Translations under genes and position numbers: made by a program
Assembly: GCA_903953615.1 (NCBI GenBank)
Contig: CAJBKH010000181.1
Span: forward strand, 1 to 13,641
Origin: an uncultured Bacteroidota bacterium
Lineage (GTDB): Bacteria; Bacteroidota; Bacteroidia; NS11-12g; UBA955
Length of the DNA: 13,641 nt
Direction: 5' to 3'
The notes under the pieces: generated by a model
The model's database searches: none
What the model saw: only the letters and a program-made list of their open reading frames with translations
Told to the model about the DNA's origin: nothing
Shown here: piece after piece, positions 6,104 to 13,400 of the stretch
How positions within the stretch are numbered: position 1 is the stretch's first letter
Layout: each line of letters begins with the position of its first letter

Positions 6104-7337
6104 ATTCTCCTTCTTTTAAAATAGTAGTCTCAATGATATCACAACATTGGTGCACTTGCGCCTCATTAATTACAAGTGGCGGTGCGAAACGAATAATATG
6201 GTCGTGGGTTTGTTTGGCCAATAAGCCATTGTTTAGTAGTGCTAAACAAATGTTATAGGCGGTTTTGCCATTGCCATAAGGTTTTATTACAGCTGCGTTT
6301 AGAAGGCCTTTACCCCTTACTGTTTCAATGAGTGGTGATTCGATAGCGCTTAAACGCGATCTAAAAATAGTGCCCATTTCAAAAGCATTCTCAGATAGTT
6401 TTTCATCCTTTATAATTTTCAATGCTTCCATGGCCACAGCGCAGGCCAACGGATTGCCGCCAAAGGTGCTGCCGTGTTGACCAGGTTTAATGGTTAGCAT
6501 TACTTCGTTACTACTTAGCACTGCTGATACAGGTAGTATGCCACCACCAAGTGCTTTACCAAGAATCAGAATATCTGGTTTTACACTTTCGTAATCGCAA
6601 GCCAGTAAGCGGCCAGTGCGACCAATACCCGTTTGAACCTCGTCGGCAATAAACAATACATTGTTTTTTTTGCATAAATCGTAGGCGGCTTTAAGGTAAC
6701 CCTCGTCTGGTACCACAACACCCGCCTCGCCCTGAATGGGTTCTAACATAAAACCAGCAACATTTTTATCTAATAATGCCAGTTCTAATGCCTGCAGATC
6801 ATTGTATGGAATGATCTCAAAACCTGGGGTAAAAGGTCCGAAATTATTGTAACTGCCTTCATCCGAACTAGTGCTTACAGCTGCTAATGTGCGACCCCAG
6901 AAATTATGTTCAACGAAAATTATTTTAGCCTTGTCTTTTTCAATGCCTTTCACTTCATAGCCCCATTTTCTACAAAGTTTAATGGCGGTTTCACCACCTT
7001 CAACACCAGTATTCATTGGGAGTACCCTGTCGTAGCCAAAATACTGACAAATATATTCAGCGTACTCACCAAGCAAATTGTTGTGGAATGCACGCGATGT
7101 CAAAGTTAGTTTTTGTGCCTGATCGGTTAAAGCTTTTACCAATCGCGGGTGACAATGGCCTTGATTGACTGCACTATAGGCAGAAAGGCAATCGAAGTAA
7201 GATTTGCCATCGGTGTCCCAAACCATTACACCCTCGCCCTTTTCAATAACAACTGGCAAAGGATGGTAATTATGGGCATTGTAAGCATCCTCAAGTTGAA
7301 TAAAGTAATCGGCCTTTGAATTAATGGTGGTCAGCAT
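6102..7337 (-). CDS. rocD: Ornithine aminotransferase
   Basis: A 411-residue class III aminotransferase using pyridoxal phosphate. It converts ornithine and 2-oxoglutarate to glutamate semialdehyde and glutamate, linking arginine, ornithine and proline metabolism in the cytosol. N-terminal AHNYHPLPVVIEKGEGVMVWD and YFDCLSAYSAVNQGHCHP are characteristic of ornithine aminotransferase, as are MNTGVEGGETAIKL, the GEAGVVVP segment, FIADEVQTGIGRTG with the cofactor-binding Asp, and LGKALGGG carrying the Schiff-base Lys261. I chose the ATG at 7337 (LTTINSKADYFIQLEDAYNAHNYHP). An in-frame ATG at 7376 would lie in the loop of the sucD terminator, upstream of the promoter box, and would add 13 residues with no sign of homology. 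Other class III aminotransferases share the fold, but the N-terminal motif is specific enough for a firm call. Confidence 0.94.
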   Translation of the reverse strand: MLTTINSKADYFIQLEDAYNAHNYHPLPVVIEKGEGVMVWDTDGKSYFDCLSAYSAVNQGHCHPRLVKALTDQAQKLTLTSRAFHNNLLGEYAEYICQYFGYDRVLPMNTGVEGGETAIKLCRKWGYEVKGIEKDKAKIIFVEHNFWGRTLAAVSTSSDEGSYNNFGPFTPGFEIIPYNDLQALELALLDKNVAGFMLEPIQGEAGVVVPDEGYLKAAYDLCKKNNVLFIADEVQTGIGRTGRLLACDYESVKPDILILGKALGGGILPVSAVLSSNEVMLTIKPGQHGSTFGGNPLACAVAMEALKIIKDEKLSENAFEMGTIFRSRLSAIESPLIETVRGKGLLNAAVIKPYGNGKTAYNICLALLNNGLLAKQTHDHIIRFAPPLVINEAQVHQCCDIIETTILKEGE

Positions 7338-7347
7338 ATGTTTAGTA

Positions 7348-7355
7348 CAAAGGTA
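7348..7355 (-). promoter_or_regulatory. -7 promoter box of rocD
   Basis: Read leftward this is TAccTTTG, an exact match to the Bacteroidota -7 element, with 10 bases to the rocD ATG, implying a leader of about 5 bases. The -33 region falls inside the sucD terminator hairpin, and no TTTG is found at standard spacing. Confidence 0.6.
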
Positions 7356-7357
7356 AT

Positions 7358-7394
7358 AAAAAAAGCCCTGAAACATTGTGCTTCAGGGCTTTTT
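7358..7394 (-). terminator. Rho-independent terminator of sucD (symmetrical)
   Basis: GCCCTGAA (7365-7372) pairs perfectly with TTCAGGGC (7382-7389) around a 9-base loop, extended by A:T pairs. Read leftward it ends in seven Ts (7364-7358), 16 bases after the sucD stop codon. Five Ts on the other strand make it nominally two-way, but no rightward gene ends here. Confidence 0.9.
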
Positions 7395-7409
7395 AAAATA
7401 TAATTTAAG

Positions 7410-8300
7410 TTAGGCTTTTGCTTTTGCGCCTAAAATCTCAACCATCTTAGCACCGATTTCGGCAGGTGATTCTACTACGTGTATACCACACTCGCGCATG
7501 ATGGCCATTTTTGCAGCAGCAGTATCGTCTTTGCCACCAACAATTGCACCAGCATGTCCCATTCTTCTACCAGCAGGCGCTGTTTGGCCAGCAATAAAAC
7601 CTACTACAGGTTTAGTGCCATTGGCTTTAATCCAACGTGCAGCTTCTGCTTCCATACCACCACCAATTTCACCAATCATTATAATACCATCGGTATCTGG
7701 ATCGTTCATTAACATTTCAACAGCTTCCTTTGTACTGGTTCCAATAATTGGATCGCCACCAATACCAATAGCAGTGCTTTGACCCAAACCAGCTTTGGTA
7801 ATTTGATCAACTGCTTCGTATGTAAGTGTACCTGACTTAGAAACGATACCGATTCTACCTGGGGTAAATATAAAGCCTGGCATGATGCCAACTTTTGCGC
7901 CACCTGGTGTCATAACACCTGGGCAGTTAGGACCAATAAGGGTACAAGTTTTTGAACTCAAATATTCTTTTACTTTTACCATGTCTTTTGTTGGAATACC
8001 TTCGGTAATACAAACAATCACCTCTATGCCTGCATCAGCAGATTCCAAAATTGCATCAGCTGCAAAAGCAGGTGGTACAAAAATGATTGATACGTTTGCT
8101 TCAGTAGCATTTACAGCCTCTTGAACAGTATTGAAAATTGGTTTACCAAGTTCAGGGTGATTTGTTCCACCTTTTCCTGGGGTAACACCACCAACCACAT
8201 TCGTACCATACTCAATCATTTGAGTGGCGTGAAAAGTGCCTTCCTTGCCTGTAAATCCTTGAACAATAACCTTCGAATTTTTACCAACTAATACTGACAT
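7410..8300 (-). CDS. sucD: Succinyl-CoA ligase (ADP-forming), alpha subunit
   Basis: A 296-residue protein, the usual length for SucD. With the beta subunit SucC it interconverts succinyl-CoA and succinate with phosphorylation of ADP or GDP in the citric acid cycle. The N-terminal CoA-binding Rossmann domain has GFTGKEG (15-21) and GGVTPGKGG. TLIGPNCPGVMTPGG and SKSGTLTYEA follow, then the ligase domain with GRRMGHAGAIVGG holding the phosphohistidine His249. No sucC lies next to it; both neighbours are unrelated, so the beta subunit must be encoded elsewhere. It is transcribed alone, ending at a strong terminator, and diverges from the YbjN-type gene. Glycine codons are mostly GGT and GGC, consistent with good expression. 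Confidence 0.97.
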   Translation of the reverse strand: MSVLVGKNSKVIVQGFTGKEGTFHATQMIEYGTNVVGGVTPGKGGTNHPELGKPIFNTVQEAVNATEANVSIIFVPPAFAADAILESADAGIEVIVCITEGIPTKDMVKVKEYLSSKTCTLIGPNCPGVMTPGGAKVGIMPGFIFTPGRIGIVSKSGTLTYEAVDQITKAGLGQSTAIGIGGDPIIGTSTKEAVEMLMNDPDTDGIIMIGEIGGGMEAEAARWIKANGTKPVVGFIAGQTAPAGRRMGHAGAIVGGKDDTAAAKMAIMRECGIHVVESPAEIGAKMVEILGAKAKA

Positions 8301-8323
8301 ATTCTTTATTTTTTATTTTTGTG

Positions 8324-8331
8324 CGAAATTA
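8324..8331 (-). promoter_or_regulatory. Possible -7 box for sucD
   Basis: Read leftward this is TAatTTCG, one base off TAnnTTTG, 23 bases before the sucD ATG and followed by an A-rich leader. No matching -33 element was found. Confidence 0.4.
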
Positions 8332-8367
8332 AGTGATATCTGTTTAAAATCTGATACTATAAATATA

Positions 8368-8375
8368 TAATTTTG
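8368..8375 (+). promoter_or_regulatory. -7 promoter box of the YbjN-type gene
   Basis: TAatTTTG matches the TAnnTTTG consensus exactly, 23 bases before the ATG at 8399, leaving a leader of roughly 18-20 bases. No TTTG occurs at standard spacing upstream. With the sucD box it makes the 98-base gap a divergent promoter region. Confidence 0.55.
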
Positions 8376-8398
8376 CATAAATTTAAAAAATAGTCGTC

Positions 8399-8869
8399 AT
8401 GGATTTTGAAACCTACAACAATTTAATAGAATCTACACTTGCATTTTTGGGTTTGAACCCAGCAGAAGCGCGCAGTTCTGAAAAAGGTCAATGGGTATTG
8501 TACAATGGAGATACCGAGATTTATATTGATATGTGGGAACAAAAAAGTCATAATGCTTGGCTATATTTTGAGTCTGAAGAGCCACTTTTTATCTTTCAAG
8601 TGATTTCGCCAGTTAGTTACTTGCCAACGGTGAATGTCGAACAATTCTACCAAGAATTATTGCATAACAACCTGAACATGCTATATGCTTCTTATACCAT
8701 TAATAAGGAAGAGAATGTGTTAGCTGTAAAGTTCAGAAGAATTTGCAATGGTTTAAAGCAGGAAGATATTATTGAAGCCATTGAAAGTATTGGCTTTTAT
8801 TCAGAAACTACCTATAAAGCATTAATGGACCGATACGATATCGCAAAAATCGAAATCGAGGAAAATTAA
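8399..8869 (+). CDS. YbjN domain-containing protein
   Basis: A 156-residue soluble protein with no signal peptide or membrane segment. Its pattern fits the YbjN domain, which has a fold like type III secretion chaperones: an N-terminal helix (FETYNNLIESTLAFLGL), a first sheet with GQWVLYNGDTEIYIDMW and NAWLYFESEEPLFIFQVISPV, a helix with EQFYQELLHNNLNMLYASYTI, strands with NVLAVKFRRICNGLKQEDI, and a closing helix with a tyrosine-rich C-terminal part. YbjN-family proteins have no defined enzyme activity and are thought to act as binding or chaperone-like proteins; no partner can be named here. It is a single-gene transcript: own promoter box upstream, terminator 21 bases after the stop. Confidence 0.8.
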   Translation: MDFETYNNLIESTLAFLGLNPAEARSSEKGQWVLYNGDTEIYIDMWEQKSHNAWLYFESEEPLFIFQVISPVSYLPTVNVEQFYQELLHNNLNMLYASYTINKEENVLAVKFRRICNGLKQEDIIEAIESIGFYSETTYKALMDRYDIAKIEIEEN

Positions 8870-8881
8870 TTTTTTTTTTTT
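8870..8881 (+). repeat. Run of 12 T residues
   Basis: An uninterrupted T12 tract starts immediately after the YbjN-type stop codon and precedes the terminator hairpin. It is outside any reading frame. Such homopolymers vary in length by slippage. Confidence 0.8.
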
Positions 8882-8890
8882 CATCTTTAG

Positions 8891-8911
8891 GCAACCTTGG
8901 GTTGCTTTTTT
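8891..8911 (+). terminator. Rho-independent terminator after the YbjN-type gene
   Basis: GCAACC (8891-8896) and GGTTGC (8900-8905) form a perfect 6-pair stem with a 3-base loop, followed directly by six Ts. It separates the YbjN-type gene from the sigma factor gene 39 bases further on. Confidence 0.88.
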
Positions 8912-8950
8912 ACTTCTACCAATAGAATTAACATTCAACCAACTGTGTAA

Positions 8951-9499
8951 ATGGCCATTTTCAATGCGGAAAAACTAAGCGATATTGTTAAGCAATGCAT
9001 TGAAAATAAGCCAAAGGCACAAAAGGAGTTATTTGACATATTATCGCCAAAAATGTACGCAATTTGTTTGCGTTACGCTAAAAACAATGATGAAGCCAAG
9101 GATATTTTGCAAGAAGGCTTTATTAAAATGTTTAAGTATTTAGGTCAATTTGAAGGCAAAGGTTCATTTGAAGGCTGGGTAAAGCGCATTTTCATTAATA
9201 CAAGCATTGAATTTTATAGAAAAGCGCAAAGAGAAGCAACGACTAATTCATTAGATATTGCAGAAAACCAACCGTTTGAATCCCACATTCTATCCAATTT
9301 AAAGGTAGATGATTTGATGGCCATTGTTCAAAAATTGCCAGCAGGTTACCGAACCGTTTTCAACCTTTTTATTATTGAAGGTTATGGACACGAAGAAATT
9401 GCTAAAATGCTCAATGTTTCTGAAAATACAAGTAAAAGTCAATTGTTTAAAGCGCGTCAACATTTGCAAGCGATCATATTAAAAAGAAATTTAAAGTGA
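8951..9499 (+). CDS. ECF-type RNA polymerase sigma factor
   Basis: A 182-residue protein with only sigma regions 2 and 4, the ECF arrangement. Region 2 (about 24-92) has AQKELFDILSPKMYAICLRYAKN, DEAKDILQEGFIKMFKYL (core-binding helix) and GSFEGWVKRIFINTSIEFYRK (-10 recognition). Region 4 (about 127-178) has LPAGYRTVFNLFIIEGYGHEEIAKML and a recognition helix around NVSENTSKSQLFKARQHL. It directs core RNA polymerase to a small regulon. It follows a terminator by 39 bases, and no clear TAnnTTTG box is visible in that gap, so it may use its own non-standard promoter. The stop overlaps the next gene by 4 bases (GTGA), tying it translationally to the membrane protein that follows. Confidence 0.95.
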   Translation: MAIFNAEKLSDIVKQCIENKPKAQKELFDILSPKMYAICLRYAKNNDEAKDILQEGFIKMFKYLGQFEGKGSFEGWVKRIFINTSIEFYRKAQREATTNSLDIAENQPFESHILSNLKVDDLMAIVQKLPAGYRTVFNLFIIEGYGHEEIAKMLNVSENTSKSQLFKARQHLQAIILKRNLK

Positions 9500-10386
9500 A
9501 AAACGAACACAACATATCAGAGTTTGATCAATTTTTCAAGCAACAATTGGAAGGTGCATCTGCCACCCCGCCAACTGGCGTTTGGGAGCGTGTATCATCT
9601 TCTTTGGCATCTGGATCGTCTGCAACTGCCGCTGTCGTTAAAACAGCAATGTGGTTAAAAGTAAGTGCGGCCATCATTGCTACTGCGGCCATTGTAGTCA
9701 CTACTGTTGTATTGACCACCCAAAAAGAAAACAGTGTAAAGGTAGAAGTGCCAGCTAGCCAAATGCCAGAGAATGGTTTATTAAGCAAAGCAGAGTCTAA
9801 CGTAGCACCTAGTGAACAGAATCAACCAATTGCTTCTGAAGAGGCTGTTTTGAGTAAGGCCGTAGCTTCTAAAAATAATGCACCAACCACAACATTGCAA
9901 GAACAGGCAAATCCAGAAGTTTTGGAGCCTATGCAACAAGCGGGAGTAAATACTAAGCCTTTAGATTTTACGCCAAGCCTAGAATTCTTAAAAGAAATGG
10001 AAAAACCAGCGGAACAAAAACCTGCTGAGATAAAGGTTATTATAAAAGACACTTCAGAACAACCTTACGTGCATTCAACAGAAAGTTTTGTAGCCAAAAA
10101 GGCTGACAGTTCCTACATCTTCATTCCAGATGTGGTAACGCCAAATGGCGATGGCCTAAACGATGAGTATTTAATTGATATTAAGGGTGAAGAGACCGTG
10201 AAAATCATTATTCGTGATGGTAAAAATACCAAACTATTTGAAACCAATAACAAGTACATGCCATGGAATTGTATTATGCCAAATGGTGAGGGTTATCCAG
10301 AGGGAACCTATTTCGTAACCGTGGTGTATAAATTTCCAAATTTGGCCCCTGTTAAAAAGACCACCACCTTAAAATTAATTCGATAA
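9496..10386 (+). CDS. Sigma-linked single-pass membrane protein with CHU_C C-terminal domain
   Basis: A 296-residue protein starting at a GTG that overlaps the sigma factor stop. The N-terminal segment (about 7-36, ISEFDQFFKQQLEGASATPP and VWERVSSSL) resembles the short cytosolic region found in many Bacteroidota proteins encoded just after ECF sigma factors. One membrane helix follows (about 52-74), then a long Glu/Gln/Pro/Ala-rich linker (80-200) that probably crosses the periplasm, and finally a canonical gliding-motility-associated domain (about 207-296) starting FIPDVVTPNGDGLNDEY and ending TTLKLIR at the extreme C-terminus. No cleavable signal peptide is evident. An anti-sigma or sensor role is inferred from position and topology, not from a recognised zinc-finger or FecR-like anti-sigma domain. 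Carrying a type IX signal domain on an inner-membrane anchor is odd. Confidence 0.85.
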   Translation: MKNEHNISEFDQFFKQQLEGASATPPTGVWERVSSSLASGSSATAAVVKTAMWLKVSAAIIATAAIVVTTVVLTTQKENSVKVEVPASQMPENGLLSKAESNVAPSEQNQPIASEEAVLSKAVASKNNAPTTTLQEQANPEVLEPMQQAGVNTKPLDFTPSLEFLKEMEKPAEQKPAEIKVIIKDTSEQPYVHSTESFVAKKADSSYIFIPDVVTPNGDGLNDEYLIDIKGEETVKIIIRDGKNTKLFETNNKYMPWNCIMPNGEGYPEGTYFVTVVYKFPNLAPVKKTTTLKLIR

Positions 10387-10440
10387 AAAACCATTTGTAA
10401 ACTCCATAAATTTAATCTAATATAGCAACTTGAAATTATT

Positions 10441-13400
10441 ATGAATATAAAGTATAAAATGAACAGCAAAATAAAAGCATTTGGCCTAATGGTAGCAATG
10501 CTTTTGAGCTATTTGTCTGCAGACGCCCAATGCAGTATTACGACGAACGGAGCGCCACCTTGTGTGGGTCAGCCGATCCAATTCTTCTGTAATACGGTAG
10601 GCGCAAGTAACTACAGTTGGGATTTTAATGGTCAAGGTAGTAACACTACGACCTGTAACCCGACCTTTACTTTTAACACTGCAGGTACAAAAACAATTAA
10701 ACTTACATTGAAATTGGCAAATGGTAATACTTGTAATGCCACTTTTACCTTTACAATTAAGGAGTCGCCCGTAATTGATGTCGTTCAATTGAACAACGAT
10801 ACCAGTTGCTTTTTCGGTAACTCGTTTTGTTTTAAAGATCAAACCAAACCAATTAACGATCCAGGTGGATCAAATTGTATCAAATGTATTAAATACTTAT
10901 TCTCTGATGGTGAGTTAATCAAGATATGTGGCACGCCACCAAGCGGTGTAGCCCTTCCAAATACTTTTTGTAAATCCTTTAAAGATCCTGCCGGTGGAAC
11001 ATACGATTTGTTAGTAGAGGTAGAGGATTGCAATGGTTGTATCACCAGAAAAAATTACCCTAATTTTTGTACCGTGCGTGCATCAATGGGTTTATCGTTC
11101 ACTTCTCCTAGACCACAAGCGTGTGACAGTGTTAAGTTAACAGTCACTAATAATTCAGCGATTTCATTGGCCGATATCGACCGTTTTACATGGGATTGGG
11201 GAGATGGTTCAGCACCAAATACCACAAGTTGGAAACCAACTGCTTCGCATACTTTCTATGTGCAAGGTCCAAACGCAGGTGATTTCAATACCAAATTAAC
11301 AGTTTGGGATAAATTCGGTTGCAAAGAGTCTTTTACGTTCTTCAGCTCTGCAACTAACATAAAATTAAATCCAAAAATTTTAGCTGACTTTGATTCTGTG
11401 TGTATCAAAACACCAACCATTAATTTCAGTATTAAAGGGGGTTCAATTGCCAAAGCAATAAGTCCTACGTTTAACTATGGTGACCCTCCGACAGGTCCAC
11501 TAAACATTACCCGTCAATGGGTGGGTTCTCACAAGTTCTCTGGCCTAGGTCCTTACAAAGTTAAATTTACTTATAGCCACCCTATTTGTGGTAACAGAGA
11601 AATTTATGATACCATTTTAGTATTAGGTCCTTCAAGTGCTATGGAAAAACCGAATAACCGTATTCAGGATTTCGAAAAATTCCAATGTGTGATTACTGAT
11701 TCGGTTCACTTTCCAAATAACTCTGTGTTCTATCACAATGATAAAACTTTCTATAATGATGATAGCACATGGATGGTGTACGATAGTTTGAAGTATGATT
11801 TTGTGCGCGATACATTGGTGAATCCTAATGAGCCATTCGATAAAAATTTCATGAGATGGATCAAAAACACAGGTGGGTTCAACTATCCGTATATTCACTT
11901 ATTCAAAACCCCTACAGGTCAAGTGACAAGAGATGCAGCTTTTGGTGCTGATGGTTTGAAGAAAAGAGGTAACGAGTGTGTAATAAGAGTTTGGGATTTT
12001 GATGATGATTTCTGCGAAAAATGTACAACTGATACTAAAAAGGGTATCAATACAGTTTTAAAGAATTGTAAATATTCAAAAGATTCATTGCCTGTTCACT
12101 GGTATACCCCTTGGGATTCAATCTACCAAACCAGATTTAGCACACGTGCTCAAAATGGTACCAAGTACAATTCAGATTCAGGTTTATGTGTTCAAATCAA
12201 GATTTGGCCTTCAAATCAAATGGCCATTATCAGAGATACTATTATCTATTATGGTGATAACCCGCTTGCAACAAAGGCCAAAGATTCTGTGATTTTCAAA
12301 AATTGGAAAGCACAAAGGGTAAAGGTACCTGCATTCTTAACAGGTCCAGCCAGATTCGATGCGTCCACAGAAACACCGCGGTTCTACTTAAGGCGGTCGG
12401 ATACAGCCTTTATTGACAATAACAATGGTTTTCCACCAAATAGAATCATTGGTTACAGATACCAAACCCTACAATTAGGACAATCGCTTATACTAAATTC
12501 TAAACACGATACTGCCCGTTTCAATTATTGGATAGTATACGTTCAAGATACCATCGCCTCGAATTTACTTCAACCTTGGCATAAAGTATGGGCATTGGAG
12601 CCAATGCAAGGTTTTAAAGTTGGTGACAGTATAAACGCGGCTTACCACAGACAGAAATTCTACGAAGGAACAACTGTTAGATGTTTTAATCCTAGATTAT
12701 GGCAAAAAGACATATGCCATCCAATGGCTTGTGAATTAGAGGATATCGTTTCATTGGCATTGGTTCCACCAAGTGCTAAGAAATTGAGAAAAGAAGGTGT
12801 TCAATGTTTAGGAGGTAGCCAAGATAATTATGGTATTACCTTTATCTTATCAGATACTAAACCAGGTTGTACGCAAACCTTCGCTCAAATTAATTTTGAT
12901 ACCGCTTTAGATCCGAATGGTTGGGTAAATGCAGTAGGCGCTAACTTAACTTCAGGTTCAATTGCAACTGGTAACTTACCACCAGTCAATCCACCATATA
13001 ACGTGCCACCATTGGGTTACCAAATCATGGGTTCACCAGGTACACGTTTCTCTAAACAATTTACAGTAGATGACATCAAAGATTCTATCACTGGTTATAT
13101 CAACGTAGGTTTAATCATTGGTAATGGTATGTGGCCACCAGATGGCGATGCATATCCTTCATCATGTATCGATACTGTTTACTATAACAAATTTGCGAGG
13201 TTCCCAATTTTGGATAACAAATTCAGAATCATTAAACCGAAGCAAGGTCTTGAGTTTACCAATATTTGTAGAAAAGATACTTTGTGTTTGGCCTTAATGC
13301 CGCGTAACAGAAGTTATATTCCAGACGTTGAAGAATTAAACTGGAGCTTATCTGCAGCAAACGTTGGTAAATACTACGATAAATATTATACGTTACAAGT

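Noticed and set aside
7338..7376. Longer rocD start at the ATG read from 7376
   Set aside because: That ATG is in the loop of the sucD terminator, upstream of the rocD -7 box; the added 13 residues are not part of the aminotransferase fold.
7498..7782. Rightward open frame inside sucD
   Set aside because: It is antisense to a fully supported sucD; its repetitive Ile/Pro/Ser composition is typical of a shadow frame.
8882..8889. CAtcTTTA as a promoter box for the sigma gene
   Set aside because: It has two mismatches to TAnnTTTG, and transcription would start inside the terminator hairpin at 8891, which would stop it at once.
9528..9788. Leftward open frame opposite the sigma-linked membrane protein
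   Set aside because: It is antisense to the coding membrane helix and Ala-rich linker, with no start context or domain.
10387..10440. Separate promoter for the giant PKD gene
   Set aside because: A TTTG occurs at 10394-10397, but nothing close to TAnnTTTG lies 17-23 bases after it; co-transcription with the upstream gene is simpler.
10486..10842. Leftward open frame opposite the giant PKD gene
   Set aside because: The forward frame shows a signal peptide and PKD motifs through this region; the reverse frame has no recognisable domain, and the same holds for the other short leftward frames up to 11898.
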